A stretch of DNA of 64,000 nt, taken from Triops longicaudatus. Its lineage: Eukaryota > Arthropoda > Branchiopoda > Notostraca > Triopsidae. The stretch covers positions 98,093 through 162,092 of the forward strand of contig JAGQDJ010000164.1 of NCBI GenBank assembly GCA_022885665.1. The letters are read 5' to 3'. Both the position numbers and the translations under genes were made by a program. The notes under the pieces were generated by a model, which did not search any database, had not been told where the DNA came from, and saw nothing but the letters and a program-made list of their open reading frames with translations. Within the stretch, counting starts at the first letter, position 1, and each line of letters begins with the position of its first letter. Below, piece after piece: positions 13,001 to 23,431 of the stretch.

Positions 13001-16000
13001 TCTTTAGGCTTATTAACATTATTAACTATTGTATTAGCTTATTAAAAATTTTATTGCGATTAACTGATTCCAGTCATTCGTTTTTACTGAATTAATACTT
13101 TCCTTTTTCGTTAACTGTACACTTTAACTTGGCTTTTCTTGTGTTTCGTAGAAGATAGCTCACAGCGGCCCGTGTTTGGCAGAAGTTTAGAGGAGCATCT
13201 GGCCTCAACGGACCGACAAATTGCGTATCCGATCGAAGTTTGCATCTGCGCTTTGTACGAAATTGGCTTACAAGAAGAGGGTCTCTTCCGGATGGCTGGA
13301 GGTAGCTGTTTCCCTTTTTCGTCAAGTGTTCTGGAACGAATATCGTAATTGACTAATATGTTATTACGTATTACGAAAAGGTGCTTCGAAAGTCAAAAAG
13401 TTGAAAGCTGCCTTTGACGCGAATATGGCAGATTTGGGATCAGTATTGGGAGGTATTCGCGATCCTCATGTAATCGCATCCTGTTTGAAAGGTTATCTTC
13501 GAGAGTTACCCGATCCGTTATTAACCTACGAGCTGTACGATGAATGGACTGGTGCCATCAAGTAATTTTATACAGAAAATCCTTGCACATTTATGTAGCT
13601 GACAAAGTTTTTTCAACATTAAAAATTGTACTGTTATTCATAGAGTAGCGGACCAAGATGCACGGTTGCAAGCGTTATGGCAAGTCGTTCATAAGTTACC
13701 TGAAACTCGGAAAGCCAACTTGAAATATCTGGTCAAATTTTTTGCTGAATTAGCACGCCATACAGATACCAAAATGACGTCATCGAACATTGCCATTGTC
13801 ATGGCGCCTAATTTACTTTGGAGTAGAGATGAAGCGGGAGCCGAGAAAAGGTTGTAAAGCTGTGTTGGAAAATTAGCTAAATATTGTCTGATTTGCTGTT
13901 TTTGTACGCAGTATGAACATGAGCTTGGCGAGTATACATAACGCCATTATTGACACCCTCATCTCGTACGCGGATTGGTTCTTCCCTGGAGGTAAGATTA
14001 CTGGATCACTCAGTACCTTTTACACGTGCGTGGAAACAAAACCGGATATAATTCAAGAAGTTCTTTAAAGAGATTAGCGCCTGGCCATAACAATATACCC
14101 ACGTGAATAGTACCGGCACCATATGCTATGTTGTGTACCCAACGCACCACTTTGTTTATGGTCCATGTTCGAGTTAGCGTATGATATTATACCGTACTGA
14201 GTTGCTACTTTATAATAGCTACCCCCGATTAGAAACGTTAGTACCATATGTGCATTTCGCTCTCTTATTTCCGCACTTTTTCTCCCCACTAGAAATGGAT
14301 TTCTACGTGACGTGCTCTCGAATCCCTCCCACTAGTACTGTCGCGCAGTCGCCCAAGCTAGACAACGGCGGTTTTTCAGAAGACTCTGAACCTCAGACGC
14401 TTTGGATGAAGACGCATCGTCGTGTAGGGAGTTTTGAAGGGCAAGTGGATCATAATTCTACTTTGCGACCTGTAGAATCTTCTGGCAATCTCTCGGACCA
14501 AAGTTCTTCTACTGGTTCGCATCAGTTGGAATCACCCCGTCCGAAAGAAAGAAGAAGGAAGCCTGCTCCTGCCCCTCCGGGTTTAAGCCCCGCCCCTAAA
14601 TCTCCAGATACGCTTGCGGGTTCACAACCCCAGGATAAAGATCGAAAATCGCCTTCACTGAGAGAAAGACAAGAACATAAAGAGGCAGTTACACCACATC
14701 CGGAATTCACGAAACCATCAAATTCCTTTGGTACGCTAGAAAAGCCTAAATTGGTAGAAAAACCGCGAATAAGTAGTAGTAACAGCGGAGGGGGAACGAT
14801 AGAACGTAATAAACACGTTCTAGCGGCTACACGATCGTACAGTGGCGAAAAACGCGGGACGCTGTTAGGCTTTGAAACGATAGAGAAAGAATTACAACGA
14901 GCGCTCGAAGCCCGGCAGTCAGATCCGACAGACGATAAAGACTTTGTAAGTAAACCCCCGCCAGCGTATCCACCGCCGAGACTCCAACCGTTCGATACCA
15001 TTCCGGCTTTAAGTTCCAGTGTACCGGCGTTCAATTCCGCGCCTATCTCGCAGCCCGTGGCCCTTGAACGCACGAAACTCCCTGTATCCAGACCTTCTTC
15101 AGACCCGCCACAAGCGACGCAAATTGAAGTCGAGCGCTCGCGACCCCAAATTCCCGAAAGACCGCCTGTCATGCCACGTACTTCGATAGCCGTCACTGGC
15201 AGTAGCAATAATAACAATAATAACAACACATTAGAAAGGAGGGGATCTTTGGTGATTGAAGTTAATCAGGACAAACCACATTTGGAGAAAACGCATATGT
15301 ATACAGTAGATAAGCAAGTTGCAGTGGTCCAAGTCGTTACGACACCGCCGTCTTCCACGGAAAATTTGTGTGTAGCTGCAGAGCTGAATGAAAAGGAGAA
15401 AGAGAGAGAGGAGACTAAAATGGGTGCCATAACGGCTAGTGAGATATTAAGAAGTCATCCTGGTGCGGATAATGATATCATGTACGCGGACGGAGAGCAA
15501 GCGAATGTGACGGTACCGGCTGAAGAAGAGGTTTTTCTACGGAAGTCGTCTTTCAGAGGATCTTTCAAAGGTAATATTAGTAACATATTACTTGAACAAT
15601 AGAAGAATTTGGGATTAAGGATTGTAAAAAATGTTTTCAACAAAGTAGCGATAATAATATTTGTATGGCCTCGCAGATCGTTCGAGTGATCCGTTAGCCA
15701 AGCCAGAAAGACCGCCAAAGCCAGAGCGTATTCCTGGAAGCACTGCTAGTCTCGATAAAGTGGAATTACCAGGTAATACTGATTAAGGAACAAAGGCGTG
15801 CTTACATGCTGAAACTTTTACAAGCGACTTACTGCCTGGACCGGTAACTTGGCTAGTCTAGTTAACGTGTATGCATGTGCAATGTATCTCGGCTTTAGAC
15901 TTTTTGTTCTCGGGTAGCGAGTCGACGTAACTTGCACACGCGGTACGAAGTGTTACGGTTTAATAGTTACGTAAGTTAACCCATTTGCTTTTTATGTAGG

Positions 16001-16100
16001 GAGTGGAAGCAGTGTATTACCGCGTAAACCTCAACCTCCTATTCCGCCCGTGAAGCCGAGAATTGGAAGTTCTGTAAATCCAGATAGCACAGACCTTTAA
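10055..16100 (+). CDS. ARHGAP44/ARHGAP17: BAR-domain Rho GTPase-activating protein (RICH/nadrin family)
   Basis: The family binds curved membranes through its BAR domain and stimulates GTP hydrolysis by Rac/Cdc42 at junctions, synapses and endocytic sites. Exons: 10055-10107, 11941-12091, 12143-12219, 12464-12737, 12792-12942, 13152-13301, 13381-13561, 13644-13850, 13912-13991, 14293-15570, 15677-15772, 16000-16100; 2799 nt, 932 aa. The N-terminus MKKQFFRVMQLADQTF matches vertebrate RICH proteins (MKKQF.R..QLA.QT). BAR is about 1-235. RhoGAP is about 243-430, with the arginine finger in EEGLFRMAG (Arg282) and the SSNIAIVMAPNLLW block. A tail of about 490 residues is Pro/Ser-rich with SH3-ligand stretches (RRKPAPAPPG, RPPKPER, KPQPPIPPVKP) and a run of seven Asn. 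It ends STDL, a class I PDZ ligand; vertebrate RICH2 ends with a similar PDZ ligand. The start is fixed by the conserved first exon. Introns are mostly under 300 bp except the first (1.8 kb). Confidence 0.95.
10108..11940 (+). other. First intron of the RhoGAP gene
   Basis: This is the only large intron of the gene (1.8 kb), between the 53-bp first coding exon and the BAR exon. I see no nested gene; open frames on either strand are short and featureless. First introns often carry regulatory elements, but none is identifiable here by eye. Confidence 0.7.
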
Positions 16101-16597
16101 GAAAATATTGAAATTTTTCGCTTTTTATTTTTTTTTTGCTCTTTACAAGAAGACAGTTTCTGCCCCTTTAAGCTCATTTATCTCCCTTTCATAACAATAT
16201 TACGGATACAAACCTTTACTGTTATCTTTGCATGTATTCAGGTAATGTATAATTTTGTCAAAAGTCTAAAAGAAAACGAAAGTCTGGGTGCTCGTATATT
16301 CCAAAAATTAAAATGCATTTTGGAAATCGTGTGCAAATGTCACGAAAAATCAGTCCTTTACAACATTGTGATAATTATGATTGTGCCTTTTCATTTCTCT
16401 CTTTTCTTTATTTCTTTCTCCCTAGTAACCAATTTGTAGTGCGATTTGTTTCTTTCAGCAGAAAATGTATAACCAGTGACGTTGATATATATAAATATAA
16501 AATGTGCCAATGTTCGCGATATTACTACTTTATTGTATTACAATTGTTGTCACTTCCTTTATTTTTCTTTTGCTGATTTTCAGGTTTGAATTGCCTT
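16101..16597. other. Convergent 3' region between the RhoGAP gene and ICT1
   Basis: These 497 bp lie between two stop codons. They are AT-rich and hold ATTAAA at 16307-16312 as a possible RhoGAP polyadenylation signal, and AATAAA on the - strand for ICT1. No coding potential is seen. Confidence 0.6.
16558..16563 (-). terminator. Candidate ICT1 polyadenylation signal
   Basis: TTTATT on the + strand is AATAAA on the - strand, about 35 bp past the ICT1 stop. A second copy lies at 16529-16534. Motif evidence only. Confidence 0.45.
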
Positions 16598-17704
16598 TCA
16601 TTCGTAGTCTGGAGCTTGGCGTCCTTGCTTCGTTAACGAGTGCAATCTTTTCTGTTGTAATCGTTGTCTTGCAGCCTTTTCTTGTCTGCAAAGGAAGCAA
16701 AGTTTAGCAATGTAAAAATCATGACCATCTCATACGAAATTGAAGCTCAAAATTTACCTTCGACGTTGCAGTTCCAGGGAAGCCGTGGAGGGCAGCGTAG
16801 GTTCTGACGCTTCCGTGGCGTAAATCATGTTACGAATTTTGTCCAAACAGTCAGCTAAGTTGAGCTGTTGAGATCGTGTGCGGTCAGATTTAATTACAAG
16901 GTATCCATCCTTGTTAATTTGATTGGCGGCACGTTTGGCTAATAACACGCGCGTGCTTTCAGGAATCCATTCCGCAGTTTCCAAATGAAAACGAAGATCA
17001 ACTTTGGTTGCTACGCAGTTGACATTCTGTCCACCTGGTCCACTACTCCGACTATATTGAATCTCCAAGCGTTCTGAATACCACAATCATATTAAATTAC
17101 TAAGACTGTTAACAGACCGAAACTGGTTGGTTGGGACACATCGCTTTTGATGCTTTCTTTAGTAAAAAGAACAGAGATTATAGATAAATATTTGAAACGG
17201 TGAACCAACCATTCATAATCACCACACCGCCGAGATTTTACGGACTACTAGTAAGACGGAATTTTCCCGAGGGTCCATAGAGTCTGAGAGTCTCATTTGA
17301 TTACAAAACTAGTAAGTAATTTCTGTTTAAAGAAGCTGTATATAATGAAATGCAACGGATAGAACTCCGTGGGTCACCGGTAACCCAACAAACAGTAGTC
17401 CGTAAAACCGCGGCTTTGCTGCAATTTAGATGAAAGAGACATACCTAAAGGTATATAGCCTGAAAACTTGCCGTTTTCATTTTGAGGTATCTGAAAATAG
17501 GTTAATTAGTAAATATTGTACTAATTTTCAATGTTACCGCGCTGCAATACGTACTTTTGGAGTAGTTGTAATATCAAGGCTACTCTGAGGATATAATTTA
17601 TCTAAGCTGTATTTGCTACGAAACGACGGTAGGGCAGACGCATTTTCCGTTTGACTGGAAAGATGCCTGATTCTCATTAAACTTCTAGTTAAATTTCGCA
17701 GCAT
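16598..17704 (-). CDS. MRPL58: Mitochondrial peptidyl-tRNA hydrolase ICT1 (large ribosomal subunit mL62)
   Basis: ICT1 is a codon-independent release factor homologue built into the mitochondrial large ribosomal subunit; it frees peptides from stalled ribosomes. Exons: 17704-17555, 17490-17445, 17073-16758, 16685-16598; 600 nt, 199 aa (human 206). Residues 1-25 are rich in Arg, Ser and Leu with no acidic residue until Glu21, as expected for a mitochondrial presequence. SLDKLYPQS follows, as in human ICT1. The catalytic loop RSSGPGGQNVN has GGQ at 79-81, and FHLETAEWIPES and NLADCLDKIR follow. The last exon adds a basic tail (RQRLQQKRLHSL) of the type that enters the empty mRNA channel. After NVN the family usually has Lys; here it is Cys. 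The third exon would run into a stop if unspliced, but a good donor and the recognisable tail exon support splicing. It is head-to-head with NDUFB10. Confidence 0.95.
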
Positions 17705-18091
17705 TGCTACTTCAAAACTTGTGGACGTTCTTGATGTTTACTTTCCTGCACGTTCTCAAATACGTCCAGGAGCCCGTAAAATAACTTAAGAAACCAAGCT
17801 CGAATGAAGGACGCATTCTAGAACCCATATCCGGAAAGTGGCGCTGCTCACCTTATGGTTTCTATGCAGCGGCAATAACGCAAACTAATATTAGCTACAT
17901 CCTCCATTTCGTCTGTTTTGGGTATGAGTTTTTAGTTTTTTTTTAACGTGAAGCAGGTTAATAATTAACTTTTTATATAGCTCTTACCTCCTTTTTTGTA
18001 CGTGAATCAATTACTTGTTAACTTAATAATAAGTTACTAAAATTATCTGTTACAAATAGGACTTTTTGACGAACACGTAAACCAAATAACA
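17705..18091. promoter_or_regulatory. Bidirectional promoter region, ICT1 and NDUFB10
   Basis: The start codons of two nuclear genes for mitochondrial proteins face away from each other only 387 bp apart, so one compact bidirectional promoter is likely. No TATA box is obvious for either gene, in keeping with housekeeping promoters. The shared-regulation idea rests on the layout alone. Confidence 0.6.
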
Positions 18092-19218
18092 ATGGACGGT
18101 GCTGATTTTCCACCTCGGAACACCTTCGAAGCTTTCGTACGGGCAGTGTATAACACTGTGGATGCTCCAGTAACATGGTTTAGAGGTAGCTGTCGTATTC
18201 CTTATTTGATCACTGAAGGTGTATTCTTTCTGCAGAAAAAGTTGTTGCGTCTAACCGCCCGCATTCGACGTGGTACCATGAAAAGTTTCGTCGAGTACCA
18301 ACAATTGATGAGTGTTACCATGATGATATCGTCTGTTACGTCGAAGCCCAGCACCAGTTCATTCGTGACAGGTAAGTCAAACTGTGTCAATTGCCCATGA
18401 AGTTTGTAACTTATTTTTATTTATTTGTTTTCTCCTTAGGATGGTGGATAACAATATTTTGACACTGTTGCGTAAACGACTCCATGATTGTACGATTTAC
18501 GAGGCTCCTGATCACGAAGAGAAATGCAAGCATTTGTTGGACCAATACAAAGAAGCCTCTGGCAACTGGTTCATGAAATGTAAGTGCGGCTCGTAGAAGT
18601 AGTTGAAAGCGAGTACCATCGGTTTGCTTTCATTGTACCAATTTTTTTCCAACCTTATTTTGCTGGTAACCTCACTTGTCAGAACTCGATGAAGATCTAG
18701 AGAAACTGTCTACCTTTTTTTCATTATTTCCTTCCGTGTGAGGGCGCGTCTGCCATTGACAGCTGAGCACAACTGGATTGTAGCAAAGAAAAGATAGAAG
18801 TTTCATGTGAGGAGCAGATGCTTTTAGTAGGTGCATAAGAATGTTGAACCCTTCCGATTCATACTGTGAGTTCCGGCCTATAGTAGATTTTTATTTCCAA
18901 TACCGTACCCTTTTAGGAGTGTTAAATCTTCTATTTTTCTCATGATTATCGGTCAGAAACGTTTTCTGAGCTGAACTGGGCTATTTACCGACGAAGCTTT
19001 GCATCAACTGCCAAGTGTTCTCAATCGGAAAAATGAGAAAGGCTGACATGTTAATCGTTTGTTTGATTAAACGTACATTTGGTGTAGATGGTGACCTGGG
19101 CGCCCGACCCACCGTGATTGACGCTTACATGAAACAGAAACACCGCATGATCTGGGAACGTCGCCACGGTCCTGTTGGTGTTGGCCGAAAAGATGCGGAA
19201 CCTGTTGCTGCTCATTAA
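18092..19218 (+). CDS. NDUFB10: NADH:ubiquinone oxidoreductase subunit B10 (complex I, PDSW)
   Basis: This is an accessory subunit of respiratory complex I in the distal membrane arm, on the intermembrane-space side. Exons: 18092-18185, 18236-18371, 18440-18579, 19088-19218; 501 nt, 166 aa (human 172). Matching blocks are VDAPVTWFRE, YHEKFRRVPTIDECY, DDIVCYVEAQHQFIRDR and YGDLGARPTV. The paired cysteines keep the human spacing: C-x6-C in ECYHDDIVC and C-x11-C in the DCTIYEAPDHEEKC segment; these form the disulfides needed for import through the MIA40 route. The start is the only ATG that opens the conserved first block. The first intron is just 50 bp. There is no cleavable presequence, as expected for this subunit. 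Divergent from ICT1. Confidence 0.95.
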
Positions 19219-19426
19219 AAGACCTGGCCTAAGTCTATTTAGTTACAAGAGAAATGAAAGCTAACACAACCAGCAGTGTAATGGCTTGATGTACAGCGTG
19301 AATAGAAAAGTTTACACAGTAAAATGTGGACTTCGTTTCCTCCCATCTAACAACTAATTTACTTTTTATATACTCATATGCTAGCATCATGTAAATTACA
19401 GTACGAAGGAAGACGTTGGTACATAT

Positions 19427-19432
19427 AATAAA
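19427..19432 (+). terminator. Candidate NDUFB10 polyadenylation signal
   Basis: AATAAA lies about 210 bp after the stop codon on the coding strand. Another AATAAA is at 19510-19515. Either could serve; choice is by motif only. Confidence 0.4.
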
Positions 19433-19817
19433 AAACTGCCCAGTTTCTCGAGTGTGTTCCACTGCATCATCTACCATACATTTCTGATCCACGGCAAAGC
19501 TTTCAATGGAATAAATTCAATATTAGTGAACGAACTGCCATGAGTGTAAAGGCCGTTTATTGAAATAGGTACATACAAGTTCAAGTAGTATGAAAAATTT
19601 TTGCGAGTATTCCTTAAATAGTATCGCTTATTTTTTTCCGACTCTCACTGAAATAGTGAAGCAATTTGTGATGTTAATAAGGGAAATTAATTTCAATATT
19701 TTCATCGTCGCTTTGGTTTCCGTTTTCATGTTATCAAGGTTGCACCGGTACAAAATTATGTTTAAAATTGTCGAAGTTTCAACAGCATAGGTATCACTGT
19801 AACTGGCTGACATGAGT

Positions 19818-19871
19818 GCAGCTCGAGCTAAAACAAGCGCGCTCCAAATTGCGCGAGCGGTGATCACGATT

Positions 19872-19911
<40 letters not shown>

Positions 19912-20590
19912 AAGCGTAAGCTCGAGCGGAGAGTGAACGACCGCACGCTCGCGACTGGAATGCTATCTAACGGATTTTTTTCATTTATTCTTCTTTTCGT
20001 GCAACGAAAGAAGGCAATCTACCACTTATGTGAGTTGTCCTATGTATCTAGTGTTGATTGGCTGTGTGTTCTGCTTTTGTGGTCTAAAGTGGAACACAAG
20101 ATCAGACTATGTCTAAATGCCCTTAAGCGATTTTAGTCCATGAAAATTTGCGATTTTGCCCCTCTTCCTACCAGTTGCCTAACCAGAAAACCCAACTAAC
20201 CGAAGACTATCATGACCTACCTAAAGCTGAGAAAACTTAGCATTATGAGATAATTTTTTTTCCTTCTTCTTAGAATTATATGCTGCAGTTCTTGTACGCT
20301 TGTTTCATAAAATAGCCTATCCGAGAAAAGACCATGAAAAGTGGAAAAGGTAGGTTATTGAATTTTTTTAAAGTTAATTCCACTTTTTTAAGTAGCATTT
20401 TTTAAATAGTATTTTTAAAGTAGAAATTTTATAAAAAAAATATTATTTTTCAAGTCAACGGGAAAAATCATACGAGCGTGAACGTGAGCGAGAGCGCGTT
20501 CTTTTCGAAAAATTACGAGTGTGACCGAGAGCGGAAATTTAAAACGAGCGCGCTCTGTACAAAACTATCGGTTTTAGCTCTGAGCGCAGC
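19818..20590. mobile_element. Non-autonomous DNA-transposon-like element with imperfect inverted ends
   Basis: The left end (19818-19875) carries GAGCTAAAAC, GCGCGCTC and an AAATT..CG..CGGTgATCAC block. The reverse complement of the right end (20503-20590) carries the same words in the same order with insertions. The interior is about 0.7 kb with no open frame for a transposase and holds a 44-bp T run. This is the build of a MITE-like element. I could not find a clear target-site duplication, so the class and exact ends are open. Confidence 0.5.
19876..19919. repeat. Homopolymer run of 44 T
   Basis: Forty-four consecutive T lie inside the transposon-like element. The length is probably unstable and hard to sequence, so its true size may differ. 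Confidence 0.9.
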
Positions 20591-22983
20591 TTTCTCAATC
20601 TTCTTGAAAACGTTTTCGCCATATAACCGCATAGTGGCGCTAGCGGCTTATCCTTAAGCGATCTATGCCGCAAGCCCTTACTCGACGAATTCCCCATTAA
20701 CGCGTATCGTATACTTAGAATTTTGAGTGTTTGAAGTCCGGTGCGTTTTGTGGTATAACCCATGTGTACAATTCCGTTGCAGTTTTACTACAAATGATGT
20801 ACCGAAGCGTAATTATTCTCAGGTAAGAATTTTACATTTTCAGAAACACATCCCGTTGCTGTGATGATGCCCTGACGTCATCTTATTAATGTATGAAAGA
20901 TAACAACAGCGGAGTTCTTTGTTCTCTTGGCGCGCGGGAACTGAAGGAAAGTCGCTGGTTACGTTGGGCAAACTTCAAAGTGAGGTAGCTTGGCTTGTAC
21001 GCGTTTTTGTTTTCCAGCTTTCTCGTACAAGAAAGCCGAAAGAATCTCAAGATATTTCATTCCACGAAAGGAAATTCCGTATCTTTTTTCCGCTCTCAAC
21101 TGGTAATATGAAGTCCAGCGAAGTAATAGGCCCTTTCTAGTCGGACGATCCGAAGAGAGTTATATATAGTATGTCTAAAACTTGAATCTTATTTGTAATA
21201 AACGTTCGAATTGTTCCCCCCGTCGTTGGTTGGCATGGTAAACGCAGCGTCTGTGAAGTTTTTAGGCACGTAATTGGCTTCCGGGAAGTCCGCGTCTGTC
21301 GTCTCTGTAATGTTAAATCTTCTTTCGAACTTTGCCTTCTAGAAAAAATGACTGAGTCAGGCTATTCAAGTGTTTTCGCCCGTATACAAACTAGTTAGTA
21401 AGTTCTCTATTGCAGATACCACAACAATGTGTTTCTTGGTTGTACGAGCTGCGAAAAGGGGAAAAGGTATCTCGTGTTCTTTCTTTTCAGTATTTCCGAT
21501 CCTCTGGATTGGCCCGAGTGCAAGTTTCTGTAAGTCTAGCCCTAAAGCGCATGTAAGCCAACGAGGAACCTGAGGAAGCAATTTGGTTTAGGTACCAGAA
21601 AGTTGTTGTAAGTGTATTTCATTTTGTTAACGACATCTCTTCACTTATTACGAATATTCCCATCGAGTTTCATGTTTTACACGCGTTGGGCTGTCTGGTA
21701 AGCAGTTTGGATAATGATGGGAAAAAATATGGAAAAAATGTGCCCTATGAGAACCTTTTGTGCGGCAAACCTTCCTGAATACTGCACGGTCTGCGAACAG
21801 CCTGTGTACAACCTAATGACGAGTCTCGTGTACAATGTATTCTCATGGTCTGTTATGTGACTTCTTCGAAAGTAGAGTCTGGCCGATTCTTTTTTTCTGA
21901 GCGGTAGAACATCCGTGAGCGAAGCCATATTTGAGCAGTTTCTTTTGCGAGCAATTCTGACTTCCACGGTACAAGCAGCACTCGTAAATTGAACATATCA
22001 AAGGCCCCCCTCTCTACATGCTTTTTGTGATGAATTGTGTCTCCTTAGTTTGAGACCACTATTTAAAAAAATGTCGAGCTGAGATTAATATACTTCTCTT
22101 GCAATAGAAACTCGGTTTGGTGAAAGTATTTTGTATTGAAACGACTTCAAAGTCACGGAATCAATGTAAGGACTACTGCAATTTTTCTAAACCAAAACCG
22201 AACTGACCGTTCTGAAATAGTTGCGCTACTCTAAGGAATAATTAAAGATTTGGAAGGCAATACCAGTTTGATTGCGGTACTTTGGGCAAAAAGCTCGCTT
22301 TCGTGGCACTTCCAAAAGGTCGTATTGAACTAACGGAGAAAAGTTGAAGTTACGACAGCAAAAGAAGTTAAGATCTTGAATAGAGATAGTTCTTAAAAGG
22401 TAAAGGAAACTAAGGGCCCTCTTGGAGTAAAGTACAGTAGAATTCCGATTTTGTCCTCCCCGATTATGGAAAACCAAGGTTATGTTAACTGTCACGGTAA
22501 ATACTTTCTTAATTTACAATGGGTTTTGCAGTGATTTTACAGCATTAAGTCATGTATATTATGAGCCATTACAGTAGTTGTTTCGCATAATTACACTTTA
22601 TAACTGTAAGTCTAAACAATTTATTAGCGATTAATATTCCACATTGTCTTTTTTATTTTCCTTTGTGAATGTCTGTCTGATTGTGTCAACTGTCCAACTT
22701 GTTAACCATTGTCTGGTCCCAAGTCATTGACAAAATCGGAATTCTCCCGTACGTGCGTATGGGTACATAGTGCCTATTGTTCTGTGTAATATAATTCTCC
22801 AAAAATTCTTCGAAGCATTTTTTCCGTTTCATTTATTTTAGTAAAGCGTTAGTTATAAGAGAACACGTTAAAAGTGCAAATAAATCATCAGCTTGAAACG
22901 GTACGTCATCAGTTATTAAAAGTAATTTTACCTGGAACACAAACCTTTGACAGTAACATTTTTAGCCTTTAGTGGTGGCGTTA

Positions 22984-23040
22984 AGATGCACGTAAAAATA
23001 TAAAGGATGCACGTAAAGATAGAAAGGATAAAAATATAAA
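22984..23040 (+). repeat. Short tandem repeat, about 21-bp unit, 2.7 copies
   Basis: The unit GATGCACGTAAAAATATAAAG is followed by a near copy with two changes and then a partial copy. It looks like a simple local duplication in intergenic DNA. Confidence 0.6.
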
Positions 23041-23431
23041 GTCATTTCGTCATTTTATCTTGGCTCACTGATCACTAGCGAGTTCATCGTGGACGATGAC
23101 AGATGAACCCTATGACAGCGTGCACTCCGTATCCGATATAGGGAGCATTGATAAAGCAAACTAAGCGACACTCTTCTGGTGGCCGTGTAACTTTAGAGTA
23201 TCTACCTTGGAGTATCTACCTAATACCTACATAATTTCAAATAGTATAAGAAATGCAGCAAAATGGACTGAGTAGGAACGTCCATGTATTTTTTCTGGTA
23301 CTTTCTGCGTTACAATAATTGTGGGGAATTGTCCCACTTTCGGAGTCATTCACGAATTTCACTCCACGGCACCACCCTCCTGAATCAGGACACAGAACTA
23401 ACTGTAACAAGCATTTCTCTCTCTTTACATT

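Larger units (their letters stand above)
19219..23431. other. Intergenic stretch between NDUFB10 and the stargazin-like gene
   Basis: These 4.2 kb lie between two convergent genes. They contain the NDUFB10 3' region, a transposon-like element with inverted GAGCG-rich ends and a 44-bp T run (19818-20590), a small tandem repeat (22984-23040) and candidate polyadenylation signals for the - strand gene (for example TTTATT at 22832-22837). Short open frames show no recognisable domain. Confidence 0.55.

Noticed and set aside
14181..14292. Extending the RhoGAP tail exon upstream to an ATG at 14181
   Set aside because: A pyrimidine-rich tract and AG at 14291-14292 give a phase-perfect acceptor that joins the RhoGAP domain to the tail; the upstream frame is intron.
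14522..15229. 235-codon open frame on the - strand
   Set aside because: It is antisense to the large RhoGAP tail exon and starts in a Leu run that is only the complement of the Asn repeat; the + strand frame is supported by splicing and family context.
15571..15602. RhoGAP protein ending at the stop at 15600
   Set aside because: A GTAATA donor at 15571 joins in phase to two more exons ending in a PDZ-type C-terminus, so the stop is probably intronic, though a retained-intron isoform is possible.
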